NCBI RefSeq assembly: GCF_042434745.1
Contig: NZ_JBHLSS010000141.1
Length of the DNA stretch: 64,000 nt
DNA from: Azotobacter paspali
GTDB lineage: Bacteria; Pseudomonadota; Gammaproteobacteria; Pseudomonadales; Pseudomonadaceae
Direction: 5' to 3' (one strand)
Positions 1 to 8,619 of this stretch are shown here, piece after piece. Made by a program: the position numbers and the translations under genes. Position 1 is the first letter of the stretch. Each line of letters begins with the position of its first letter. Under the pieces are notes generated by a model that searched no databases, was not told the DNA's origin, and saw only the letters and a program-made list of their open reading frames with translations.

Positions 1-402
1 CGGCATCCGGCGCCGTCTCGCGCATGGTCGCGGCGGCCAGGCGGATCATGTTGAAGCTGCCCAGCAGGTTGATCTCCAGGGTACGGGCGAAGGTTTCCAG
101 GGCATGCGGCCCCGCGCGCCGACCAGTTTCTCCGCCGGGGCGATACCGGCGCAGTTCACCAGGCCGCGCAGATATCCCATGCCGACGGCGGCCTCGAAGC
201 AGGCGTGGGCGCTGTCGGCGCGGGTCACATCGGTTTCCAGGAAACACGCCCGCTCGCCCAGTTCCGCAACCAGCGCGCCGGCCTCGCGATCGATGTCGGC
301 CAGCACCACCCGGCCACCGCGCTCGACGATCAACCGCGCCGTCGCCGCGCCCAGCCCGGCCCCCCCGCCGCTCACCACATACACGTTATCCTTGATCCGC
401 AT
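1..402 (-). pseudogene. short-chain dehydrogenase/reductase, 5' part, frameshifted, runs off the window
   Basis: The start ATG is at 402 with a purine-rich GGAGG-like site just upstream. The N-terminus is a Rossmann fold: the glycine-rich loop VSGGGAGLG, an acidic residue ending strand 2 (LADID), and the NCAG motif (NCAGIAPAEK). The APAEK...ALETFARTLEINLLGSFN pattern resembles HSD10-type 3-hydroxyacyl-CoA dehydrogenases of branched-chain acyl-CoA breakdown. Around 105-112 the frame breaks: one frame reads to VGARG and the frame shifted by one base continues with PHALETFARTLEINLL and on to the window edge. One G missing from a four-G run explains it. The catalytic YxxxK region lies beyond position 1 and cannot be judged. 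This is either a true pseudogene or a homopolymer sequencing error. The family call is firm; the substrate is inferred. Confidence 0.7.
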
Positions 403-507
403 GGGCTTTCCTCCCTGTACTGCCGTAAAGTCTAGTCTTGCGTGCCGCCCCCGTGCGCCGGAGGGCCGCCATGGGTACCGTCGACCGCCGCCGTTCGAGA
501 AACGACC

Positions 508-1518
508 ATGCTGATCCAGATTCCGCCCCGCTCGCACTGCCCGTCCTCCGAGATCACCCCGGAGTCCGTCTACCTGTCGCGCCGGCGCTTTCTCGGCGCC
601 GGAGTCGTGGCGTTGGGCGCCGCCGCCCTGCCCGCCCGGTCCCGCGCCGAAAGCCAGCGCTACGCCGGCGTCGAACCGGGCCGGCCGCCCGTCTGGTTCG
701 CCGAGAAGCTGCCCGATACCCGCTGGCAGGCGGTCGAGGCGCCAGGCGAGGCGCTCACCCCGTTCCAGGATGCCAGCCACTACAACAACTTCTACGAGTT
801 CGGCCCGGACAAGGGCGATCCGGCGGCGAACGCCGGCCGGCTGCCCACCGAACCCTGGAGCGTGTGGATCGACGGCGAGGTCGGCAAGCCGGGCCAATAC
901 GCCTTGGAAGATCTGGTCCGCCCACACGCACTGGAGGAGCGCATCTACCGGCTGCGTTGCGTGGAGGCCTGGTCGATGGTGATCCCCTGGCTGGGCTTCC
1001 CCCTCGCCGAACTGCTCAAGCGCGCCGAGCCTACCGGCAACGCCAGGTACGTGGCCTTCGAGACGTTGGTCGATCCCGAGCACATGCCGGGCCAGCGCTC
1101 GCGCTTCGCCCTGCTCGACTGGCCGTACCGCGAGGGCCTGCGGCTGGACGAGGCGATGCACCCGCTGACCGTCCTGGCGGTGGGCATGTACGGCCGCGTG
1201 CTGCCCAACCAGAACGGCGCGCCGCTACGGCTGGTCGTACCCTGGAAGTACGGTTTCAAGAGCATTAAATCGATCGTGCGCATCAGCCTGACCGAACGCC
1301 AGCCCTACACCAGTTGGCAGAGCCGGGCGCCCGAGGAGTACGGCTTCTACGCCAACGTCAATCCCGCCGTGGACCACCCGCGCTGGAGCCAGAAACGCGA
1401 ACGGCGCCTGCCGGGCAGCCTGTTCAGTCCCAACCTGCGCGATACCCTGCCGTTCAACGGCTATGCCCAGGAAGTCGCCGGCCTCTACGCCGGCATGGAC
1501 CTGACCAAGGACTACTGA
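508..1518 (+). CDS. msrP: protein-methionine-sulfoxide reductase catalytic subunit MsrP
   Basis: MsrP is the periplasmic molybdopterin enzyme that reduces oxidised methionines in envelope proteins, using electrons from the quinone pool passed on by MsrQ. The 336-residue product begins with a twin-arginine signal (SRRRFLGAG, about residues 24-32). It contains the sulfite-oxidase-type fold with YRLRCVEAWSM (Cys near 151 is the expected molybdenum ligand) and the conserved VPWKYGFKSIKSI stretch. The ATG at 508 is preferred over an in-frame codon at 442 because it places the Tat motif at the usual distance from the N-terminus. The stop overlaps the start of msrQ by one base (TGATG), so the two are translationally coupled. 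Confidence 0.95.
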   Translation: MLIQIPPRSHCPSSEITPESVYLSRRRFLGAGVVALGAAALPARSRAESQRYAGVEPGRPPVWFAEKLPDTRWQAVEAPGEALTPFQDASHYNNFYEFGPDKGDPAANAGRLPTEPWSVWIDGEVGKPGQYALEDLVRPHALEERIYRLRCVEAWSMVIPWLGFPLAELLKRAEPTGNARYVAFETLVDPEHMPGQRSRFALLDWPYREGLRLDEAMHPLTVLAVGMYGRVLPNQNGAPLRLVVPWKYGFKSIKSIVRISLTERQPYTSWQSRAPEEYGFYANVNPAVDHPRWSQKRERRLPGSLFSPNLRDTLPFNGYAQEVAGLYAGMDLTKDY

Positions 1519-2120
1519 TGAAACATCCGCTCTGGCGCTGCGCCGTATTCGTCGCAGCCCTGTTGCCGCCGCCCGTCTGGCTGTACCAGGCCTGGATCTT
1601 CGCCCTCGGCCCGGACCCGGGCAAGGTGCTGCTCGAACGCCTCGGCCAGGGCTCCCTGATCCTGCTGCTGCTGACCCTGAGCCTGACGCCGCTGCAACGG
1701 GCGACGCACTGGAGCGGCTGGGGGCAGGTGCGCCGCCAATTCGGCCTGTGGTGCTTCGCCTATGCCTGCCTACACCTTCTGGCCTACCTGGTCTTCGTCC
1801 TGGGACTGGATTTCGCCCAGCTCGGTACCGAGCTGCAAAAGCGCCCCTACATCCTGGTCGGCGCGCTGGCCTGGTGTAGCCTGCTACCGCTCGCCCTCAC
1901 CTCGAACCGCTTCAGCATGCGCCGCCTGGGCCGGCGCTGGAAGCAACTGCACCGCCTGGTCTACGCGACTCTCGGCCTGGCGCTATTGCACATGCTGTGG
2001 ATCGTCCGCTCGGACATCGGCCAGTGGCTGCTGTATTGCACTTGGGCCCTGCTCCTGCTGGCACTACGCCTGCCCAGGCCGGGACGCCGCCTCGGGCGAA
2101 GGGCCGGCGGCGCTCCGTGA
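1518..2120 (+). CDS. msrQ: protein-methionine-sulfoxide reductase heme-binding membrane subunit MsrQ
   Basis: This 200-residue inner-membrane b-type cytochrome carries electrons from the respiratory chain to MsrP. Several hydrophobic helices are visible, with the expected heme histidines in helices such as FGLWCFAYACLHLLAY and WKQLHRLVYATLGLALLHML. The LALTSNRFSMRRLGRRWKQLH segment is typical of the ferric-reductase-like family. The ATG overlaps the msrP stop. No terminator is obvious in the following 120 bases. Confidence 0.95.
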   Translation: MKHPLWRCAVFVAALLPPPVWLYQAWIFALGPDPGKVLLERLGQGSLILLLLTLSLTPLQRATHWSGWGQVRRQFGLWCFAYACLHLLAYLVFVLGLDFAQLGTELQKRPYILVGALAWCSLLPLALTSNRFSMRRLGRRWKQLHRLVYATLGLALLHMLWIVRSDIGQWLLYCTWALLLLALRLPRPGRRLGRRAGGAP

Positions 2121-2240
2121 GGCAGGTGCGGCCCGCCGGATAGGGCCAGGCCCCGAGGCGAGGGGTTTCGCCCGTTTCACTGGCCCTGAAAATCCCTTTC
2201 GAATTATATGGAAAAAAGAAAATCGGGTATTTTGCCCAAC

Positions 2241-2255
2241 TGGCACGCATTCTGC
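2241..2255 (+). promoter_or_regulatory. sigma-54 (RpoN) -24/-12 promoter for the amino-acid transport operon
   Basis: TGGCACGCATTCTGC matches the RpoN consensus TGGCACG-N4-TTGC at all but one conserved base, with the GG and GC dinucleotides at the correct spacing. It lies 87 bases before the gltI start, with no competing gene. In pseudomonads the aat/glt acidic amino-acid operon is known to be activated by the AauS/AauR two-component system together with RpoN, which fits. I did not find a convincing activator palindrome upstream by eye. Confidence 0.85.
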
Positions 2256-2341
2256 CTTTAGACTTGAAGCCAGCGCGGTAGAGCCTCCCCGACGGATCGG
2301 GCTACCGCCCTCAGTCCAAACAACGAGTAGAGGAAACACTC

Positions 2342-3253
2342 ATGCGTATCGCCTCCTGCCTGCTGGGCAGCGCCCTGGCCATCGCCCTGTCGTCCAGCTC
2401 GGCCTTCGCCGCGGAAGAACTCACCGGCACCCTGAAGAAGATCAAGGACACCAGTACCATCACCCTCGGTCACCGCGACGCCTCCATTCCCTTCTCCTAC
2501 CTGGGCGGCACCTCGCGCCAGCCGATCGGCTATTCCCATGACCTGCAGTTGAAGGTGGTCGAGGCACTCAAGCAGCAACTCGGCCTGCCCGAACTCAAGG
2601 TGCGCTACACCCTGGTCACCTCGCAGACGCGCATCCCGCTGGTACAGAACGGCACCGTCGACCTGGAGTGCGGCTCCACCACCAACAACCAGGAACGTCA
2701 GCAGCAGGTAGCCTTCTCGGTGGGCATCTTCGAGGTCGGCACCCGCCTGCTGACCAAGAAGACCTCGGGCATCGCCGACTTCCCCGACCTCAAGGGCAAG
2801 AACGTGGTAACCACCGCCGGCACCACATCCGAGCGCCTGCTCAAGGCCATGAACGTCAAGCAGCAGATGGGCATGAACATCATCGTCGCCAAGGATCACG
2901 GCGAAGCCTTCCTCATGCTCGAATCCGGCCGCGCGGTGGCCTTCATGATGGACGACGCGCTGCTCTACGGCGAAATGGCCAAGGCCAGAAAGCCCGACGA
3001 CTGGGCCGTGGTCGGCACGCCGCAATCCTACGAGATCTACGGCTGCACGCTGCGCAAGGACGACCCGGCCTTCAAGAAGGCGGTCGATGGCGCCCTGACC
3101 GCGACCTTCGCCTCCGGCGAGATCAACGCCATCTACGACAAGTGGTTCCTCCAGCCGATTCCGCCCAAGGGCCTGAACCTCCACTTCCCGATGAGCGACG
3201 AGTTGAAGAAACTGATCGCCGAGCCCACCGACAAGGCCGCCGAGCAGTTGTAA
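2342..3253 (+). CDS. gltI: glutamate/aspartate ABC transporter, periplasmic binding protein (GltI/AatJ)
   Basis: The 303-residue product has a classic Sec signal peptide (cleavage likely after SSAFA) and the family-3 solute-binding fold. Visible motifs are GHRDASIPFSYLGG, QTRIPLVQNGTVDLECGSTT and YEIYGCTLRKDDPAF. It captures glutamate and aspartate (and, in pseudomonads, probably their amides more weakly) and delivers them to GltJK. It is the first gene of the sigma-54-driven operon gltI-J-K-L-ansB. Upstream is the -24/-12 promoter; downstream is a stem-loop before the permease genes. Confidence 0.93.
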   Translation: MRIASCLLGSALAIALSSSSAFAAEELTGTLKKIKDTSTITLGHRDASIPFSYLGGTSRQPIGYSHDLQLKVVEALKQQLGLPELKVRYTLVTSQTRIPLVQNGTVDLECGSTTNNQERQQQVAFSVGIFEVGTRLLTKKTSGIADFPDLKGKNVVTTAGTTSERLLKAMNVKQQMGMNIIVAKDHGEAFLMLESGRAVAFMMDDALLYGEMAKARKPDDWAVVGTPQSYEIYGCTLRKDDPAFKKAVDGALTATFASGEINAIYDKWFLQPIPPKGLNLHFPMSDELKKLIAEPTDKAAEQL

Positions 3254-3263
3254 GCGGCGGCGT

Positions 3264-3286
3264 CCTGCACGGCATCCCCGTGCAGG
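3264..3286 (+). promoter_or_regulatory. intercistronic stem-loop after gltI
   Basis: CCTGCACGG pairs with CCGTGCAGG around a five-base loop. There is no U-run, so it is not a standard terminator. Such hairpins after binding-protein genes usually slow 3' exonucleases or partly reduce read-through, keeping binding protein in excess of permease. That role is inferred from position. Confidence 0.6.
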
Positions 3287-3319
3287 CGCTCTCACCCTGC
3301 AGATCGGAGGAAATCCCTT

Positions 3320-4063
3320 ATGGATTACAACTGGGACTGGGGCGTGTTCTTCAGGTCCACCGGAATCGGCGACGAGATCTACCTCGACTGGTTCGTCGCC
3401 GGCTTCGGCTGGACCCTCGCCGTCGCCCTGGTCGGCTGGATCATCGCCTTGCTGCTGGGCTCGCTGCTCGGCGTGCTGCGCACCCTGCCGAACCGCTGGC
3501 TGTCCGGCATCGCCAGCGCCTACGTGGAGCTGTTTCGCAACGTACCGCTGCTGGTGCAACTATTCCTCTGGTACTTCCTGGTGCCGGACCTCTTGCCCAC
3601 GCCGCTGGAGCTGTGGTTCAAGCAGGACCTCAGCCCGGCCACCTCGGCCTACCTGAGCGTGGTGGTGTGCCTCGGCCTGTTCACCGCCGCGCGGGTCTGC
3701 GAACAGGTGCGCACCGGCATCCAGGCGCTGCCCAGGGGCCAGACCGCCGCGGCCCAAGCGCTGGGCCTGCAAAGCGGACAGATCTACCGCCAGGTGCTGC
3801 TGCCGCAGGCCTTTCGCATCATCATCCCGCCGCTGACCTCGGAGTTCCTCAACATCATCAAGAACTCCTCGGTGGCTTCGCTGATCGGCCTGATGGAGCT
3901 GCTCGCGCAGACCCGGCAGACCGCGGAATTTACCACCAACCTGTTCGAGGCCTTCACCCTGGCCACGCTGATCTACTTCACCCTGAACATGAGCCTGATG
4001 CTGCTTATGCGCTGGATCGAGCGAAAAGTCGCGGTGCCGGGTCTGATCGGAGGAGGCAAGTGA
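3320..4063 (+). CDS. gltJ: glutamate/aspartate ABC transporter, permease GltJ
   Basis: The 247-residue inner-membrane permease of the His/Glu/Gln polar amino-acid family has about five hydrophobic helices. The EAA-type cytoplasmic loop that docks the ATPase is present (GQTAAAQALGLQSGQIYRQV followed by LLPQAFRIIIPPLTSE). A strong ribosome site, CGGAGG, sits ten bases before the ATG. The last base of the stop codon TGA is the first base of the next start codon, so gltJ and gltK are coupled. Confidence 0.93.
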   Translation: MDYNWDWGVFFRSTGIGDEIYLDWFVAGFGWTLAVALVGWIIALLLGSLLGVLRTLPNRWLSGIASAYVELFRNVPLLVQLFLWYFLVPDLLPTPLELWFKQDLSPATSAYLSVVVCLGLFTAARVCEQVRTGIQALPRGQTAAAQALGLQSGQIYRQVLLPQAFRIIIPPLTSEFLNIIKNSSVASLIGLMELLAQTRQTAEFTTNLFEAFTLATLIYFTLNMSLMLLMRWIERKVAVPGLIGGGK

Positions 4064-4728
4064 TGGATTTCAGTTCGATCCCCGCCGCGCTCCCAGCGCT
4101 CTGGGAGGGCATGCAGACCACTCTGCTGCTGCTCACCCTAGGCGTACTCGGCAGCGTGCTGCTAGGTACCCTGCTGGCGATCCTGCGCCTTTCGCACAAC
4201 CCGCTGCTAGCCGGCATCGCCTCCGCCTACGTCAACTACTTCCGCTCCATTCCGCTGCTGCTGGTAATCATCTGGTTCTATTTCGCGGTGCCCTTCGTGC
4301 TGCGCTGGATCACCGGAGAGGACACCCCGGTAGGCGCCTTCGCCTCCTGCCTGGTGGCCTTCGTGATGTTCGAGGCCGCCTTCTACTGCGAAATCGTCCG
4401 CGCCGGCATCCAGTCGATTCCGCACGGCCAGATGAGCGCCGCCCAGGCGCTGGGGATGACCTATGGCCAGAGCATGCGCCTAGTCATCCTGCCGCAGGCC
4501 TTCCGCAAGATGACCCCGCTGTTGCTGCAACAGAGCATCATCCTCTTCCAGGACACCTCGCTGGTCTACAGCGTCGGCCTGATGGACTTTCTCAACGCCG
4601 CTCGCTCGCACGGCGACATCATCGGCCAGCCCCACGAATTCCTGATCTTCGCTGGCCTGGTGTACTTCGTCGTCAGCTTCGCCGCCTCGCAACTGGTCAA
4701 GCGTCTGCAGAAAAGGTTAACCGTATGA
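4063..4728 (+). CDS. gltK: glutamate/aspartate ABC transporter, permease GltK
   Basis: This 221-residue partner of GltJ has the same topology and its own EAA loop (GQMSAAQALGMTYGQSMRLV, then ILPQAFRKMTPLLLQ). The start is the ATG overlapping the gltJ stop, behind AGGAGG. The two permeases together form the membrane channel. Its stop overlaps the start of the ATPase gene by four bases (ATGA). Confidence 0.93.
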   Translation: MDFSSIPAALPALWEGMQTTLLLLTLGVLGSVLLGTLLAILRLSHNPLLAGIASAYVNYFRSIPLLLVIIWFYFAVPFVLRWITGEDTPVGAFASCLVAFVMFEAAFYCEIVRAGIQSIPHGQMSAAQALGMTYGQSMRLVILPQAFRKMTPLLLQQSIILFQDTSLVYSVGLMDFLNAARSHGDIIGQPHEFLIFAGLVYFVVSFAASQLVKRLQKRLTV

Positions 4729-5459
4729 TTTCGATCCGAAACGTCAGCAAGTGGTACGGGGACTTCCAGGTCCTGACCGATTGCACCACCGAGGTACGCA
4801 AGGGCGAGGTGGTGGTGGTCTGCGGACCGTCCGGCTCCGGCAAGTCCACCCTGATCAAATGCGTCAACGCCCTGGAACCCTTCCAGCAGGGCGATATCGA
4901 GGTCGACGGTACCTCACTGGCCGACCCGAAGACCGACTTGCCGAAGCTGCGTGCCCGGGTCGGCATGGTGTTCCAGCATTTCGAGCTGTTCCCCCACTTG
5001 ACGGTCACCGAGAACCTAACCTTGGCACAGATCAAGGTCCTCGGCCGCAGCAAGGCCGAGGCCACCGAGAAGGGCCTGGCGCTGCTCGACCGGGTCGGCC
5101 TCGCAGCCCATGCCCACAAGCATCCCGGCCAGCTCTCCGGCGGCCAGCAGCAACGCGTGGCGATCGCCCGCGCGCTGGCCATGGACCCGGTGGTGATGCT
5201 GTTCGACGAGCCGACCTCGGCGCTCGACCCGGAGATGGTCAACGAAGTGCTCGACGTGATGGTCCAGCTCGCCCAGGAGGGTATGACCATGATGTGCGTG
5301 ACCCATGAGATGGGCTTCGCCCGCAAGGTCGCCGACCGAGTGATCTTCATGGACCGCGGCAACATAGTCGAAGACTGCGCCACGGAAGCCTTCTTCGGCG
5401 ACATCGCGGCGCGCTGCGAGCGAGCCCGGCAGTTCCTCACCAAGATCCTGCCGCATTGA
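4725..5459 (+). CDS. gltL: glutamate/aspartate ABC transporter, ATP-binding subunit GltL
   Basis: This is the 244-residue ATPase that energises GltJK. Every motif is intact: Walker A GPSGSGKST, Q-loop VFQHFELFPH, signature LSGGQQQR, Walker B VVMLFDEPTSALDPE and the switch histidine in VTHEMGFA. It sits 10 bases before ansB, with no terminator between them, so all five genes should share one transcript. Confidence 0.94.
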   Translation: MISIRNVSKWYGDFQVLTDCTTEVRKGEVVVVCGPSGSGKSTLIKCVNALEPFQQGDIEVDGTSLADPKTDLPKLRARVGMVFQHFELFPHLTVTENLTLAQIKVLGRSKAEATEKGLALLDRVGLAAHAHKHPGQLSGGQQQRVAIARALAMDPVVMLFDEPTSALDPEMVNEVLDVMVQLAQEGMTMMCVTHEMGFARKVADRVIFMDRGNIVEDCATEAFFGDIAARCERARQFLTKILPH

Positions 5460-5469
5460 GGGCCTGCGC

Positions 5470-6558
5470 ATGAAGCCCTGCCTGCCCGTGCTCGCCCCCG
5501 CCCTGCTCGCCTTGGGCCTGCTGCTGTCGCCCGTCGCGCACGCCGCAAAAAGCGAAAGCGCGCCGCCACGGCCGCGGGTGACCATACTCGCCACCGGCGG
5601 CACCATCGCCGGGGCCGGCGCCAGCGCCGCCGACAGCGCCACCTACCAGGCCGCCAAGGTCCCGGTCGAGCAACTACTCGCCGGCGTACCGCAACTCGCG
5701 GACCTCGCCGAGGTGCGCGGCGAGCAGGTGTTCCAGCTCGCCTCGGAGAGCTTCGGCAACGAGCAGTTGCTCGCCCTTGGCCGGCGCGTCGCCGATCTGG
5801 CGGAGAATCCCGAGGTCGACGGCATCGTCATCACCCATGGCACCGACACCCTGGAGGAAACCGCCTACTTCCTCACCTTGGTCGAGCGTACCAACAAGCC
5901 CATCGTGGTGGTCGGCTCCATGCGCCCGGGTACCGCCCTGTCCGCCGACGGCGCGCTCAACCTGTACAACGCCGTCGCCGTGGCCGGCAATCCGCAGGCG
6001 CGCGGCAAGGGCGTGCTGGTGACCCTGAACGACGAGATCCACTCCGGGCGCGACGTCGCCAAGGCGCTGAATATCAAGACCGAGGCCTTCAAGAGTCCCT
6101 GGGGGCCACTGGGCATGGTGGTGGAAGGCAAGAGCTACTGGTTTCGCCTGCCGGCCAAGCGCCACACGCTGGACTCCGAATTCGATATCCGTCGGATCGA
6201 CAGCCTACCGCGGATCGACATCGCCTACGCCTACGGCAACCTCGACGACACCGCCTACCGGGCCTTCGCTCAAGCCGGTGCCAAGGCCATCGTGCATGCC
6301 GGCACCGGTAACGGCTCGGTCGCCGCGCCCCTGGTGCCAGCCCTGCGCGTGCTGCGCGAGGAAGGCCTGCAAATCATCCGCTCCTCACGCGCCGACCAAG
6401 GCGGCTTCGTCCTGCGCAACGCCGAACAGCCGGACGATCGCTACGACTGGGTGGTCGCCCACGACCTCAACCCGCAGAAGGCGCGCATCCTCGCCATGGT
6501 CGCGCTGACCCGGACGCAGGACAGCAAGGAGCTGCAGCGGATCTTCTGGGAATACTGA
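5470..6558 (+). CDS. ansB: periplasmic glutaminase-asparaginase (type II)
   Basis: The enzyme hydrolyses glutamine and asparagine to glutamate or aspartate plus ammonia. The 362-residue product has a signal peptide (to about AHA, residue 25). It carries both active-site threonine signatures: ILATGGTIAGAG (near residues 39-50) and HGTDTLEETAYF. The length and YQAAKVPVEQLLAGVP segment fit Pseudomonas 7A-type glutaminase-asparaginase. It directly follows gltL, so the products are made in the compartment where GltI picks them up. In P. aeruginosa, as I recall, a gamma-glutamyltranspeptidase gene lies between the two; it is absent here. Confidence 0.93.
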   Translation: MKPCLPVLAPALLALGLLLSPVAHAAKSESAPPRPRVTILATGGTIAGAGASAADSATYQAAKVPVEQLLAGVPQLADLAEVRGEQVFQLASESFGNEQLLALGRRVADLAENPEVDGIVITHGTDTLEETAYFLTLVERTNKPIVVVGSMRPGTALSADGALNLYNAVAVAGNPQARGKGVLVTLNDEIHSGRDVAKALNIKTEAFKSPWGPLGMVVEGKSYWFRLPAKRHTLDSEFDIRRIDSLPRIDIAYAYGNLDDTAYRAFAQAGAKAIVHAGTGNGSVAAPLVPALRVLREEGLQIIRSSRADQGGFVLRNAEQPDDRYDWVVAHDLNPQKARILAMVALTRTQDSKELQRIFWEY

Positions 6559-6602
6559 CAGGCACGGCCCAGCCAAGCCGCACTTGCGGCACGGCCGCCG
6601 AG

Positions 6603-6624
6603 GGCCGAAGCTATCGGCCTTTTT
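6603..6624 (+). terminator. intrinsic terminator after ansB
   Basis: GGCCGA, a five-base loop, then TCGGCC is followed directly by five Ts. It lies 44 bases after the ansB stop and ends 13 bases before the next gene, so it should close the gltIJKL-ansB transcript. The next ORF would then need its own promoter or read-through. Confidence 0.75.
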
Positions 6625-6637
6625 GTCGGAGCCAACC

Positions 6638-6943
6638 ATGAACACCGCCGAACTCACCCGCCGCCTGCACGCCATCCGCGATGCCAACCACTGGCGACAC
6701 TTCCACAGCCCGAAGAACCTGGCGATGGCCGCCAGCGTGGAAATGGCCGAGCTGGTGGAAATCTTCCAGTGGAAAAGCGAGGACGAATCCCGCGCCTTGC
6801 CCGTCGACGAACTGGCGCACGCCGGCCAGGAGATCGGCGACGTGGTCCTCTACCTCCTCTTGCTCTGCGCCGAACTCGGCCTGGATCTGGACGAGGTGGT
6901 ACGCGCCAAGCTGGCCGACAGCGAACGACGTTTCGCCCGATGA
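6638..6943 (+). CDS. MazG-like nucleotide pyrophosphohydrolase (RS21-C6/dCTPase type)
   Basis: The 101-residue all-alpha protein has the metal-binding pattern of the MazG superfamily: ASVEMAELVEIFQWK (ExxE) and the later ExxD in HAGQEIGDVVLYLLLL. Family members hydrolyse (often modified or non-canonical) dNTPs to monophosphates, acting in pool sanitation. The ATG at 6638 has GGAG upstream and gives the standard family N-terminus (residues LRAIRDxxxW-like). Its stop overlaps the start of cmoM by four bases (ATGA). The exact substrate cannot be read from sequence. Confidence 0.88.
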   Translation: MNTAELTRRLHAIRDANHWRHFHSPKNLAMAASVEMAELVEIFQWKSEDESRALPVDELAHAGQEIGDVVLYLLLLCAELGLDLDEVVRAKLADSERRFAR

Positions 6944-7698
6944 ACGACCGCCACTTCGACGACCTGGCCCTGCGTTTCGCCGAGAAGATCTACGGCGGCG
7001 CCAAGGGCGCGATCCGCCTCGCCGTGCTCCAGGCCGACCTGGCCGAAGTCTTGCCCGAACGCCCGCTGCGGGTGCTCGACGTCGGTGCCGGACTCGGCCA
7101 CATGGCGCTCTGGCTGGCCGAGCGCGGCCACCTCGTGACCCTCGCCGAGCCGGCCGCGCCGATGCTCGATGCCGCCCGCGAACGCTTCGCTGCCGCCGGC
7201 CAGCGGGCCACTTTCGTCCAGGCGTCCTGGCAGGAACTGCCCGGCCGACTCGATGCTCCGTTCGACCTGGTGCTCTGCCACGCCGTGCTGGAATGGCTGG
7301 CCGAGCCGCTGCGCATCCTCCCCGTGCTGCACCAGTTCAGCGCACCCGGCGGCTGGCTGTCGCTGGCCTTCTACAACAAGGACGCGCTGATCTACCGCAA
7401 CCTGCTCAAGGCTCACTTCCGCAAGCTGCGCAAGGAACAATTCGCCGGCGAAGGCCGCAGCCTGACCCCGCAGCGCCCACTCGACCCGCGCGAGCTGAAG
7501 GCCGCGATGCGGAGCGCCTGGCAGATCGACGGCGAAAGCGGCGTGCGGGTCTTCCACGACTACATGCCGGTGGAATTCCAGACCAAGGCGGAACTGCCCG
7601 ACCTTCTGGAAATGGAATTGGCCTACCGCCGTCACCCGGCCTTCGCCGGTCTCGGCCGCTACCTGCATTGGCTCTGCCGGCCACATCCGACTTGCTAA
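6940..7698 (+). CDS. cmoM: tRNA 5-carboxymethoxyuridine methyltransferase CmoM
   Basis: The 252-residue class-I SAM methyltransferase has motif I VLDVGAGLGHMALWLAERG, an acidic motif II (LAEPAAPML) and motif IV FDLVLCHAVLEWL. The C-terminal half carries features of the CmoM/SmtA family: LAFYNKDALIYRNLLKAHF, the TPQRPLDPREL stretch and the final RYLHWLCRP. CmoM methylates cmo5U34 in wobble tRNAs to mcmo5U. It is translationally coupled to the MazG-like gene. I am confident of the family; the tRNA substrate follows from family knowledge. Confidence 0.85.
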   Translation: MNDRHFDDLALRFAEKIYGGAKGAIRLAVLQADLAEVLPERPLRVLDVGAGLGHMALWLAERGHLVTLAEPAAPMLDAARERFAAAGQRATFVQASWQELPGRLDAPFDLVLCHAVLEWLAEPLRILPVLHQFSAPGGWLSLAFYNKDALIYRNLLKAHFRKLRKEQFAGEGRSLTPQRPLDPRELKAAMRSAWQIDGESGVRVFHDYMPVEFQTKAELPDLLEMELAYRRHPAFAGLGRYLHWLCRPHPTC

Positions 7699-7777
7699 GC
7701 TTATAACGAGGCTATCGCCGCTCCAGGAACGAAGCCCGAGCATTTCCCCGCTCCCCGCCGGGGTGAGGGCCACCCGC

Positions 7778-8383
7778 ATGCATCGCCTGGCCGCACTTTC
7801 GCTCTGTTTCGCGCTCGGCGCCTGCCAGGGCCCCAATCCCTACCGCGCCGAATCCCTACCCCTGCCGCCGGCACCACCCGCGGTCGCCGCACCCTTGGAG
7901 CCGGGCGTCTATCCGGCCCCGCCCAGGGACTACGCCGCCTACCGCGACTGGGCCTGGCTGCACGACCACCCGCCGGACGGCGACGCCGGCCTGGATGCCG
8001 CCCAGGTGCAGGAAATCCTCTCCGCCGAGCTGGACCGGCGCGGCCTGCGTCCGGCCCGTCCGGGCGCCGAGGCGGATCTGCGGGTCAGTGCGCAGTTGAC
8101 CCTGAAGCGACGTATCCGCATCTACAGGGATTACTACGATCGCTTCGGCGGCTACTACGGCTACGGCCACCACTGGGATCGTTTCGGGGTATGGGGCCGG
8201 GCTCCCCTCGTCTACCGCTACAAGGAACAGGTGCTGGTGGTGCGCATCGCGTTCACCGCCGGCATGGACGGCCGACGGTTCTGGCACGGCAGCGGCGAGG
8301 CGCGCGTCGACACCGAGCAAAGCGGCCGCGCCAAGGCCCTGCGGCAGGCGGCCCGGCTCGCCCTGCAAGGCTTTCCGCCGTAG
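7778..8383 (+). CDS. DUF4136 lipoprotein (copy 1)
   Basis: The 201-residue product has a short signal peptide ending in the lipobox LGAC, so it should be lipidated in the envelope. The mature part holds the DUF4136 pattern: an AYRDWAW-type entry motif, ILSAELDRRGLRPARPGAEADLRV, an aromatic Gly/Tyr-rich loop (DRFGGYYGYGHHWDRFG), and FWHGSGEARV near the end. The function of this family is unknown. The ATG at 7778 is chosen over an upstream GTG (7763) because it gives a compact lipoprotein signal. A second, related gene lies about 240 bases downstream. Confidence 0.8.
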   Translation: MHRLAALSLCFALGACQGPNPYRAESLPLPPAPPAVAAPLEPGVYPAPPRDYAAYRDWAWLHDHPPDGDAGLDAAQVQEILSAELDRRGLRPARPGAEADLRVSAQLTLKRRIRIYRDYYDRFGGYYGYGHHWDRFGVWGRAPLVYRYKEQVLVVRIAFTAGMDGRRFWHGSGEARVDTEQSGRAKALRQAARLALQGFPP

Positions 8384-8619
8384 CCCCGAGTGGAGCCTGC
8401 CATCGACCTTCAAGAACATTTGACCATCGACAAGTCGCACGAGCGCCGCAGGCTCGAAAATCCTCGCTCACCGATCGGTTATGGATTGGTTACGCGCAAA
8501 TTTTAGATTGGAAAGCGAACCGCCCTTTCCCCTCTTTTCGGGGAAAAACCGGCCGAAGCGAGGGGAACAACGTCCGCGACGGGCCATCCGCCGCATGCAC
8601 CGCCATCGGAGAAACCACC

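Noticed and set aside
2258..3559. Open minus-strand frame opposite gltI
   Set aside because: Overlaps a well-defined gene completely and has no recognisable domain.
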